IMG/VR virus record: IMGVR_UViG_3300046714_000159
Location: 1-20,024 of that record
Source: a virus
Direction: 5' to 3' (one strand)
DNA length: 20,024 nt
A program made the position numbers and the translations under genes. The notes below the pieces were generated by a model, which saw only the letters and a program-made list of their open reading frames with translations, was not told the origin of the DNA and made no database searches. This document shows, piece by piece, positions 14,526 to 19,761 of the stretch; the first letter of the stretch is position 1, and every line of letters starts with the position of its first letter.

Positions 14526-14678
14526 GCACTGGCCGGACTAGATTTCAGGTCGGCGTTGGGGCGGCTGACGTGCGGGCCGTCCATACCTGACATCGCCCTA
14601 TTTATTTCTCTTGCCACATCAACTGGAGGCGCGTAGTGTGCGTTTGGAAAGAAATGTGGTTGGTGCCGCCGAATTCGC

Positions 14679-14707
14679 TTGACAGCCTGGCTAGCCCAGA
14701 TTATCTT
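14679..14707 (+). promoter_or_regulatory. Sigma-70-type promoter of the regulator gene
   Basis: A perfect TTGACA at 14679-14684 is followed after 17 bases by TATCTT at 14702-14707. The GTG at 14714 lies 6 bases after the -10 box, so a transcript starting at the normal distance would begin at or beside the start codon and be leaderless. The spacer contains TGGCTAGCC, a copy of the upstream palindrome. Confidence 0.55.
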
Positions 14708-14713
14708 TGGCTC

Positions 14714-14920
14714 GTGAAGGCCAAGCCGGTCGAGCTAACCAACGAGCAAGTCCATGGGATCCGCCGGAGCCTGGGCATGACCCAAATCGAGTTCGGGGAC
14801 CTCATCGGCGTAACCATGATGACCGTCTCCAGGTGGGAACGGGGATTCACCAAGGTCTCCGACGCCTACTCCACGACGATCCGTACGCGGGTCGCCGAGT
14901 ACAAAAAGAAGGTCGGATGA
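14714..14920 (+). CDS. XRE-family helix-turn-helix regulator
   Basis: The 68-residue product is almost entirely a DNA-binding domain: LTNEQVHGIRRSLGMTQIEF (residues 8-27) then GDLIGVTMMTVSRWERGFT, with the TQ-x-x-F-G-x-x-I-G-V-x-x-x-T-V-S-R-W-E-R-G pattern of XRE/Cro-type HTH proteins (helices about 11-20, 23-31 and 34-43). It is the first gene of the early or accessory block and is probably a Cro- or CI-type switch that controls its own promoter. Two starts are possible. The GTG at 14714 follows a -10 box by 6 bases and gives a family-typical N-terminus. The GTG at 14636 has GGAGG 6 bases upstream and would add 26 residues with three Trp. I prefer 14714, but both may be used. It overlaps the HNH gene by 4 bases (ATGA). 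Confidence 0.82.
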   Translation: MKAKPVELTNEQVHGIRRSLGMTQIEFGDLIGVTMMTVSRWERGFTKVSDAYSTTIRTRVAEYKKKVG

Positions 14921-15726
14921 CTGAAACCCATGGGCCTGACTCAAACTCGCGTCAGTCTGACATAAGTCCGGCAGATATTCGCCATCTTTCCGATTTGCCG
15001 CCGCAGGACGCTCAGGGATCTAGCGTTACGCAGCTTCCGAGAAGATATCTAACGTCAAGTGACTCAATCACTTGCGGAGATAGCGGTCCCCTAGCAGGTG
15101 ACGCCACCCGAGTTAAGGTCGGTGCTGCTGACACGCACAGAAAGGCTAGTCAGAAAGCCGGAGACGGCACTGTAGAAAGTAGCGGTAAGTGTCAAGTTAG
15201 CAGCCGCAATGCGGATACGCAAGTCCTTGTCATCCGGCCCGGCGTGGACGTGCTCGTGGATGCCGCGGATTACGAGAGGCTCTGGCCTGAGGGCTGGTAC
15301 TTGCTCGTCACCAAGCAGGGCAAGCGGTACGCCGTGGCCCACATTGATGGGCGGCTGGCGTACATGCACCGCGAAGTGCTCAGCGGGCTCGTTGCCGGCC
15401 GAGCGCAGGTAGACCACAAGAACGGGAACACCCTCGACAACCGCCGCGAGAACCTCCGCGTAGCGACGCCGAGCCAACAGCGCGCGAACAGTAAGAAGCG
15501 TCGCGGGTCGGCCTCACCCTACAAGGGCGTTTACGTCCGTGGGGATCGGTTCCTCGCAAAGATCAAGCGCGCGCACATCGGCACCTTCCGTACCGAGGAA
15601 GCCGCCGCCCGCGCCTACGACGCCGCCGCCCTGATCGAATTTGGCGAGTTCGCTCGCCTCAACTTTCCGGTTAACGCCCTGCCCTCGGAAACCTCCCCGG
15701 GGGCAGGGCAAGGAGGTATCGCGTGA
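14917..15726 (+). CDS. HNH endonuclease with AP2 DNA-binding domain
   Basis: Residues 109-185 hold an HNH_3-type nuclease: a VDAADYERLWPEGWYLL lead-in, His151 in MHREVL, Asp166-His167 in VDHKNGN, Asn175 in LDNR and Asn179 in ENLR. An AP2-type domain follows (YKGVYVRGDRFLAKIKRAHI from residue 202, then GTFRTEEAAARAYDAAAL). This HNH-AP2 architecture is typical of phage-borne free-standing homing endonucleases that nick or cut DNA and can spread into related genomes. The first 100 residues are Ser/Asp-rich and look disordered. Their codons use many more A/T third bases than the rest of the gene, and the DNA contains inverted repeats. The ATG overlaps the XRE stop (ATGA), which supports this start. 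A later internal GTG near 15244 lacks a ribosome site. Confidence 0.85.
   Translation: MTETHGPDSNSRQSDISPADIRHLSDLPPQDAQGSSVTQLPRRYLTSSDSITCGDSGPLAGDATRVKVGAADTHRKASQKAGDGTVESSGKCQVSSRNADTQVLVIRPGVDVLVDAADYERLWPEGWYLLVTKQGKRYAVAHIDGRLAYMHREVLSGLVAGRAQVDHKNGNTLDNRRENLRVATPSQQRANSKKRRGSASPYKGVYVRGDRFLAKIKRAHIGTFRTEEAAARAYDAAALIEFGEFARLNFPVNALPSETSPGAGQGGIA
15056..15074. repeat. Perfect inverted repeat inside the HNH 5' region
   Basis: CAAGTGA and TCACTTG are perfect 7-base complements around CTCAA. The repeat lies in the lower-GC, disordered-coding first 300 bases of the HNH gene. A shorter palindrome (GTCAGTCTGAC) lies at 14951-14961. Both look like operator or hairpin candidates and not coding constraint. 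Confidence 0.4.
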
Positions 15727-16082
15727 GCCCTGCCGAAATCATGCATTTCCCCGCCACGATCCCCGACTCCGTGCCGGAGGTTCTTGCCCCCGCCGACCAT
15801 CCATCACCGCAGGGGCCTCCGGTCGTTCTCTGCAATGGCCCCACGGGACCGTGCGTGCTGGAGCTTGGTCACGGCGGCGACCACATCCGCCCTCTCCGTA
15901 CGACGGAGGAGGACGTGATCGCGGGTATCCGTTCCCTCAAGGCAGAGAACGAGGCGTTGCGCCGGCAGCTTCGTCTGGCCGCGGATCTCCTTCGGGCCGT
16001 CCCGGCATACGGCAATCCGGGCCGGGCCTTCCGTCAGCACGTGTGCGACGACTCCGACGCCTTGCTCGGGGCGTCCAAGTGA
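15723..16082 (+). CDS. Small phage protein with Cys/His motif and coiled coil
   Basis: The 119-residue product starts at a GTG that overlaps the HNH stop (GTGA), preceded by a strong AAGGAGG. Residues about 36-55 read LCNGPTGPCVLELGHGGDHI, a pattern (C-x-GPC-x-L-x-x-GH-x-GDH) common in small proteins of phages and probably metal-binding. From about residue 62 it forms an amphipathic helix suited to a coiled coil (RSLKAENEALRRQLRLAADLL). The function is unknown. The tight overlaps on both sides show it is translated with its neighbours. Confidence 0.68.
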   Translation: MSPAEIMHFPATIPDSVPEVLAPADHPSPQGPPVVLCNGPTGPCVLELGHGGDHIRPLRTTEEDVIAGIRSLKAENEALRRQLRLAADLLRAVPAYGNPGRAFRQHVCDDSDALLGASK

Positions 16083-16279
16083 GCCGCGGTGTGAGTGCCC
16101 GCGCTTGGTTCTACGGGCCGGAGGGTTTCGGCAGCACGCGCGGCTCCTTCCCTTCGTCCGAGACGGTGCGCAAGACCGATGAGTCCATGCGGCTGACCGA
16201 CGCCGGCCGCTGTCCCTTCTGCAAGTCCAAGGTTCCTTTCGGTGAGCAGTGCCCGTGCTGGAACAAGGAGAACGACTAA
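16079..16279 (+). CDS. Small zinc-ribbon-like protein
   Basis: The 66-residue product starts at a GTG overlapping the previous stop (GTGA); a second GTG at 16091 is also possible. Its C-terminus, GRCPFCKSKVPFGEQCPCW, contains two close Cys pairs (CPFC and CPC), consistent with a zinc ribbon or knuckle. The N-terminal half is Ser/Gly-rich without clear structure. It ends in a TAATG junction with the next gene. The function is unknown. Such small metal-binding proteins are common in phage early regions and often contact host proteins or nucleic acid. Confidence 0.6.
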   Translation: MSRGVSARAWFYGPEGFGSTRGSFPSSETVRKTDESMRLTDAGRCPFCKSKVPFGEQCPCWNKEND

Positions 16280-16527
16280 TGGCGAACTGGCCCTTGACGC
16301 CGAACGTGGACTACATCTCAAGCCTCGTCTTTGAACGGGAGGCCAAAGCCGCCATCAGCAAGGCGGCGGATGCGGGCTTCGAGGATCCCGACCGCGCCCG
16401 CGAGTTCCTACACCGTGTGGTTGCTCTGTGTTCGGACCAGCTCGTGAGAGTGGCGAGACACGAGAGGGAAGCCGACGACAGAGCCAGAGAGGAGCGGGAG
16501 ACGAGCGTCCCGCCGTACAGCGCATGA
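16279..16527 (+). CDS. Small helical protein of unknown function
   Basis: The 82-residue product starts at the ATG of a TAATG junction. The frame is open further upstream to 16249, but the junction start is preferred. It is soluble and helical, with a charged C-terminal segment LVRVARHEREADDRAREER. This segment resembles LVRVARRERQEDEDHARKI in the membrane protein encoded at 17391-17678, suggesting a shared binding or packing function or descent. No family is recognised. The end overlaps the next gene in an ATGA. Confidence 0.58.
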   Translation: MANWPLTPNVDYISSLVFEREAKAAISKAADAGFEDPDRAREFLHRVVALCSDQLVRVARHEREADDRAREERETSVPPYSA

Positions 16528-16697
16528 GAGCGCTCTTTGAACTCGCCGGGATGTTGGGCTGCCTGTGTTTCGCGCGGGATGTATGGCGCTCACGGGAACG
16601 GCCGATGGACAAAGTGACCGTTGCGCTCCTGACCCTGTTCTGTATGTGCGAGGCGCTGATCTTGTTCGCGAAGTTCTTGGAAAGGATCGCGTCATGA
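16524..16697 (+). CDS. Small membrane protein
   Basis: The 57-residue product starts at an ATG overlapping the previous stop (ATGA). It has a moderately hydrophobic N-terminal stretch (LFELAGMLGCLCFA), a basic loop (RDVWRSRERPMDK), and a clear membrane helix (VTVALLTLFCMCEALILFA). Three Cys lie in the hydrophobic parts. The function is unknown. Size and context fit phage superinfection-exclusion or host-takeover membrane proteins, but this is only a suggestion. The gene overlaps the next in another ATGA. Confidence 0.55.
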   Translation: MRALFELAGMLGCLCFARDVWRSRERPMDKVTVALLTLFCMCEALILFAKFLERIAS

Positions 16698-16828
16698 CCC
16701 CCGCCGCCCTGGCGATCATCGGATTCTGGATCGCGGTCCTCATAGCGGCTTTGGTAGTCGTGACCATGGCTATCTGTTCGGGAGACTCCGAGGAGATGGG
16801 ACGTGTGATTCCGGGGAGGTGGAAGTGA
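16694..16828 (+). CDS. Single-helix membrane protein
   Basis: The 44-residue product is a single membrane helix (ALAIIGFWIAVLIAALVVVT) followed by a short polar tail (CSGDSEEMGRVIPGRWK). Its ATG overlaps the preceding stop (ATGA) and its stop overlaps the next GTG (GTGA), so it is embedded in a coupled run of genes. The function is unknown. The very small size makes a coding call less certain alone, but the consistent junctions on both sides support it. Confidence 0.52.
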   Translation: MTPAALAIIGFWIAVLIAALVVVTMAICSGDSEEMGRVIPGRWK

Positions 16829-17391
16829 GCGACTGGAAAGAGCGGCTAGAGGCGGTGGCGACTCTGGCGAACCGTCCCCGGCCGATGGACGGCGAAGTCT
16901 ACTGCGCCAATCGGACGTGCGGGAATCGCAGGTTGAACCGTACCGATCTGACGTGCTGGGTCTGCGGCGCTGACAAGTTCATCCCGGCATCCGAGGAGAT
17001 GCTGGCGTCGAATCGCTTCACCTTTGTCAAGCCGCCGCGCCGCGAGGAGTCAGCGCCGAAACCGGCGGTGCAAACGAGCCCGCAGGTGTCGCAGGCATGG
17101 CAGAAATACTTTGCATCCCCTGGCTCTGTTCTCTATCCGCCTCAGACCGCGCTGCCAGCACAGGCGACGGCGGCGCCCCAGACGTATGCCGATGTTCTGA
17201 AGCAGTACCAACACGAGTATGAGAAAGCCTATCAACGGGCGGCGCAGCGAATCGCCCCTGTTGTCGGCGTCGCACCGGCGACCGACGAAGAGCACGTTAT
17301 CAGAGCGGGGGAAACAGTAACGGTTCGCATTGATCCAGACCCGCCCAAGCGCTCGTTCGTGGATCGGTTTTGGGGTCGGTTCGGGCTGTGA
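16825..17391 (+). CDS. Zinc-ribbon protein with helical C-terminal half
   Basis: The 188-residue product starts at a GTG in a GTGA overlap; an in-frame GTG at 16819 would add two residues. Residues about 26-47 form a four-Cys zinc ribbon: CANRTC, then CWVCG. The middle is Pro/Gln/Ala-rich and probably disordered. The segment TYADVLKQYQHEYEKAYQRAAQR is a strong amphipathic helix. The last 40 residues include a strand-like IRAGETVTVRIDPDPP and a tail DRFWGRFGL. No family is recognised. It may bind nucleic acid or a host protein through the ribbon. The stop overlaps the next gene in a TGATG. Confidence 0.6.
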   Translation: MSDWKERLEAVATLANRPRPMDGEVYCANRTCGNRRLNRTDLTCWVCGADKFIPASEEMLASNRFTFVKPPRREESAPKPAVQTSPQVSQAWQKYFASPGSVLYPPQTALPAQATAAPQTYADVLKQYQHEYEKAYQRAAQRIAPVVGVAPATDEEHVIRAGETVTVRIDPDPPKRSFVDRFWGRFGL

Positions 17392-17678
17392 TGCGCACCC
17401 TGCTTTTGTGCCTGATCGCGGCGCCCGGCTCGTTCACCGTCCTGCTCCTGGCTATTCGTTCCTTGGTCCGCGTGGCGAGACGTGAACGTCAGGAGGACGA
17501 GGACCACGCCCGGAAGATCCGCATAGCCTCCGAATACGGACTCATGGAGGACGCGATTGAAAGGCGGTCGGTGATGCCGCCGCCGGAGCCTGAAACGGGT
17601 ACGAGCGTACCCAATCCGGGAGCGGTCAAGAGAGATCCCGACGCACCGACAAGCACGTACACGAAAGGAATGAACTGA
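17391..17678 (+). CDS. Membrane-anchored small protein
   Basis: The 95-residue product begins MRTLLLCLIAAPGSFTVLLL, a hydrophobic N-terminal helix that could be a membrane anchor. A positive loop and charged helix follow (LVRVARRERQEDEDHARK), which resembles the end of the protein encoded at 16279-16527. The remainder is Pro-rich and polar. The start is the ATG in a TGATG junction; the frame is open upstream to 17370. The function is unknown. The Arg-rich flank after the helix predicts a cytoplasmic C-terminus by the positive-inside rule. Confidence 0.55.
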   Translation: MRTLLLCLIAAPGSFTVLLLAIRSLVRVARRERQEDEDHARKIRIASEYGLMEDAIERRSVMPPPEPETGTSVPNPGAVKRDPDAPTSTYTKGMN

Positions 17679-17923
17679 TGGGCCTCCGTTTCATAGGTTC
17701 GCTTTGGGTTTCCAAGGCGGGCCAGAAGTCGAAGCTGAACGGCTACTTGGACGGGCCGAACAGGACGCGCGGCGAAAGGATCGTCGTGATTCCGAACGAG
17801 AAGGCCACGGGCGAAAACCGCCAGCCACAGTACCGCCTCTGTGTCCAGGAGGACGAGGCGCCGAAGAAAGATGCCCCGCCTCCGGATGGAGCATTCGGAG
17901 ATTTTGACGAGCCCCCGTTTTAG
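17678..17923 (+). CDS. Small protein with SSB-like acidic C-terminus
   Basis: The 81-residue product begins MGLRFIGSLWVSKAGQKSKLNGYLDG and continues through ERIVVIPNEKATGENRQPQY, a short beta-domain pattern seen in small phage proteins resembling DUF736. It ends GAFGDFDEPPF, an acidic tail finishing in Pro-Phe, like the DDDIPF tail by which SSB recruits partner enzymes. It lies immediately before the ERF annealing gene. Role as a small single-strand DNA binding or adaptor protein is a reasonable inference, but an OB fold cannot be shown from the sequence alone. AAGGAATGAACTG precedes the ATG. Confidence 0.62.
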   Translation: MGLRFIGSLWVSKAGQKSKLNGYLDGPNRTRGERIVVIPNEKATGENRQPQYRLCVQEDEAPKKDAPPPDGAFGDFDEPPF

Positions 17924-17945
17924 CGCCGCCCCAGAAGGCCGCGCG

Positions 17946-17952
17946 AAGGAGG
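17946..17952 (+). promoter_or_regulatory. Strong ribosome binding site of the ERF gene
   Basis: AAGGAGG lies 5 bases before the ATG at 17958, in a 34-base gap between genes. Most other genes here rely on stop-start overlaps, so this independent site suggests the annealing protein is made at a high level. Confidence 0.7.
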
Positions 17953-17957
17953 ATTGA

Positions 17958-18617
17958 ATGCAGCGAAGCGAATCTATCAAGGCCCTGGCCAAGGCACTGG
18001 TCCTCGCCAAGTCCGAGATGGAAGCCCCGACGAAGGACAAGACGAATCCTCATTTCAAGAGCAAGTACGCCGACCTCGCCTCCCTGAAGTCGTCGTATCA
18101 GGGCGCGTTGACGAAGGCCGGTCTCAGTGTGGTCTCGGCGCTCGGCCTGAAGGACACCGTTCTGACCCTCACCACGACGGTGGTCCACGCGGACACGGCC
18201 GAGTTCATGGCCTCTGACTTCCCGATCCCGGCCGGATTGAAGGCGCAGGAGATCGGCTCCGCCGTCACCTACGGACGCCGCTACAACGTGTCCTGCCTGT
18301 TGGACATCGTAGCGGAGGACGACGACGACGGGAACGCGGCCAGCTCGCCCAAGGCCCCGGAGAAGAATCCCAAGATCGAAGCGCGCGCGCCCGTCACCGA
18401 GGCCCCCAAGCCCTCCGAACTCACCCAAGACGAGCGGACGAAAATCTCGTACCTGGCCAAGACGAAGGGCATTACGAAGCAGGACGAGTTCGCCGCCTTC
18501 CTGTCGAAGCTCTGTCCCGTCGCTCGTACCACTTCCGAACTCTCCAAGAGCGAATACGTCTCGGTCTGGGACGCTCTCTCTGCTATGCCGGATGTCAAGA
18601 AAGCGAGTGCGGCGTGA
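17958..18617 (+). CDS. ERF-family single-strand annealing protein
   Basis: ERF proteins anneal complementary single strands in phage recombination (P22 Erf is the prototype). The 219-residue product carries the family's core: NPHFKSKYADLASLKSSYQG at 30-49, a strand LSVVSALG, GSAVTYGRRYNVSCLLDIVA at 100-119, and the acidic DDDDGN after it. Residues 126-160 are a Pro/Ala/Lys linker, and the C-terminus is helical (LTQDERTKISYLAKTKGITK) and probably binds partners. It is flanked by a protein with an SSB-like tail and, 116 bases on, by a RecB-type nuclease, the usual SSAP-nuclease pairing. The start has the strong AAGGAGG site, and the end overlaps the next GTG by 4 bases. Confidence 0.9.
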   Translation: MQRSESIKALAKALVLAKSEMEAPTKDKTNPHFKSKYADLASLKSSYQGALTKAGLSVVSALGLKDTVLTLTTTVVHADTAEFMASDFPIPAGLKAQEIGSAVTYGRRYNVSCLLDIVAEDDDDGNAASSPKAPEKNPKIEARAPVTEAPKPSELTQDERTKISYLAKTKGITKQDEFAAFLSKLCPVARTTSELSKSEYVSVWDALSAMPDVKKASAA

Positions 18618-18736
18618 CGAAGCGCGAACGCAAGAAGTTGGAACGCGACCGCCGCTATCGAAGGATCCGGGTGCAGGGCGAATCCTACAAGGGCCGCGGA
18701 ACGAAACGCCTTCTGCGCGCAGCGGAGGCCGCATGA
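18614..18736 (+). CDS. Tiny basic protein between recombination genes
   Basis: A 40-residue frame starts at a GTG overlapping the ERF stop (GTGA) and ends in an ATGA overlap with the nuclease gene, filling the gap exactly. The product is strongly basic (MTKRERKKLERDRRYRRIRV, then YKGRGTKRLLRAAEAA) and likely binds nucleic acid or is disordered. Perfect junctions on both sides are the main evidence that it is coding. No family is recognised. Confidence 0.52.
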   Translation: MTKRERKKLERDRRYRRIRVQGESYKGRGTKRLLRAAEAA

Positions 18737-19569
18737 CCCGCTCCGACCTCGCCCCCCTCTTGATAGCCCTGCACGACCTACAGGACAAGATCACGCTCGA
18801 TAAACGGCACTGCTACCGGATGAACAAGCAGACGGTTCCGGGAGTGACGACGGTTATCAAGACCATGGACGCCCCTGCGTTGGACGCCTGGAAGGTGAGA
18901 GTACAGGTGGAAGGCACGGCGCGGGCGGCCATGAGAAATCCGCCCCCGAACTTCTATGACTACACCGACGAAGAGGCGCCGATGGTCGAGGCGATGTACG
19001 TGGACAAGCTCGTCCAGATCGCCAAGAAGGAGTTTGAACACGATCGTCTCGCCAACGAAGCCGCCGACGTAGGTAAGCAAGTCCACGCCCTCATCGAACA
19101 TGCAGTAAAGGAACAGCTCGGCCAGGAGACGAAAGCCCCGGAGGCGACGGATGAAGCTTTGTTCATCTTCGCTGGGTGGAGGGAGTGGGCGGAGTCGGTA
19201 GGACTTGAGCCCCTTGCGGCCGAGGCGCGGCTTTATCACCCGCTGGCGGAATACTGCGGAACCGCAGACCTGATCGCGCTGGTCGAGGGTAAGCCCGCAG
19301 TTCTCGACTGGAAACCGCAAGTTCGCCTATACCCGGAGCGCCGGATGCAAAGCGCCGCCTACCGTCAGGCCCTAGTGGAGATGGGCTGGCCCGACATGGA
19401 GGGATATATCGTGGCCCTTCCGAGGGACGGCGGGGAAATCGAAATGGTTCCGATCGGCCCGACGCGGGATGACTACGGGGCGTTTCTCAACTGCCTTGAC
19501 CTGTACCGCTGGTTGAAACAGTTGCAGCGTGCGGAGCGGAAGGCCGCGAAGGACGACGAGGCCGCATAG
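18733..19569 (+). CDS. PD-(D/E)XK nuclease, RecB/Cas4-type phage exonuclease
   Basis: The 278-residue product shows the RecB-nuclease-like pattern: His118 in VHALIEH, acidic EARLYHP, Asp179 in CGTADLIAL, the DWK motif at 192-194 in AVLDWKPQ, and Gln206/Tyr210 in QSAAYRQAL, the family's Q-x-x-x-Y motif. The second acidic position is Asp and the turn after Lys is PQ, where many relatives have KTS or KTG. The N-terminal 100 residues are helical (PGVTTVIKTMDAPALDAWK) as in related phage nucleases. Next to an ERF gene, it is the likely 5'-to-3' resecting partner that creates single strands for annealing. ATG at 18733 overlaps the basic gene. The frame also extends upstream to 18592, which overlaps ERF and is not used. 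Confidence 0.82.
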   Translation: MTRSDLAPLLIALHDLQDKITLDKRHCYRMNKQTVPGVTTVIKTMDAPALDAWKVRVQVEGTARAAMRNPPPNFYDYTDEEAPMVEAMYVDKLVQIAKKEFEHDRLANEAADVGKQVHALIEHAVKEQLGQETKAPEATDEALFIFAGWREWAESVGLEPLAAEARLYHPLAEYCGTADLIALVEGKPAVLDWKPQVRLYPERRMQSAAYRQALVEMGWPDMEGYIVALPRDGGEIEMVPIGPTRDDYGAFLNCLDLYRWLKQLQRAERKAAKDDEAA

Positions 19570-19761
19570 ATGGCAAGAATTGTCGAATTGATCCTGACAG
19601 ATGAACTGCGCGGCAAGGGAGAGCCCGATTTCCCCTATCGGCGCGTGACGCAACTGTTCTTCAAGGACGGCACTCTCTGCTGCGAGTGGGATCCCGCACC
19701 GCCGGCCGGTTGGCAAGGCCCGGAGAATCCCAATTTCGACCCCGGCTGCCATGAAAACTAG
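19570..19761 (+). CDS. Small conserved phage protein of unknown function
   Basis: The 63-residue product reads MARIVELILTDELRGKGEPD, followed by FPYRRVTQLFFKDGTLCCEW. The pattern (R-G-x-G-x-x-x-x-P-x-R-x-V-x-Q-x-x-x-x-x-G-x-L) recurs in small proteins of many phage replication and recombination regions. It directly follows the nuclease gene (one base after its stop). No Shine-Dalgarno is evident, so it may be translated by coupling. The end is Cys- and Pro-containing and overlaps the next gene by 11 bases. The function is unknown. Confidence 0.66.
   Translation: MARIVELILTDELRGKGEPDFPYRRVTQLFFKDGTLCCEWDPAPPAGWQGPENPNFDPGCHEN

Larger units (their letters stand above)
14351..14635. other. Intergenic control region between late and early/accessory blocks
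   Basis: No credible gene lies here. It contains, in order: a hairpin at 14370-14392 (TGCGGC/GCCGCA, loop 11) 20 bases after the esterase stop and without a T-run; an inverted repeat AACTATC-N9-GATAGTT at 14447-14469; copy 2 of the bipartite repeat at 14479-14509, itself part of an imperfect hairpin (GCCTTGT/ACAAGGC); a perfect palindrome TGGCTAGCCA at 14516-14525; an AT-rich patch (CTATTTATTTCTCTT) near 14598-14611; and GGAGG at 14625-14629. Confidence 0.6.

Noticed and set aside
14351-14635. tRNA, ncRNA or attachment site in the intergenic region
   Set aside because: No cloverleaf, CCA end or paired att-like core was found by eye. The inverted repeats are too short and scattered for a defined structured RNA.
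14679-14720. Mobile element end or inserted sequence near the duplicated TTGACA block
   Set aside because: The repeats are short, direct and promoter-like, with no terminal inverted repeats, target duplications or transposase gene.
14707-14916. Upstream part of the frame that contains the HNH gene
   Set aside because: It overlaps the whole XRE gene in another phase. The ATGA start at 14917 is the natural one.
15641-16078. Upstream part of the frame containing the 66-residue zinc-ribbon gene
   Set aside because: It lies over the Cys/His-motif gene in another phase, and the GTGA junction gives a better start at 16079.
17691-18794. 367-codon minus-strand frame opposite the recombination genes
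   Set aside because: It covers the clear ERF gene and two junction-coupled genes, and has Arg/Gly/Ser composition without motifs.
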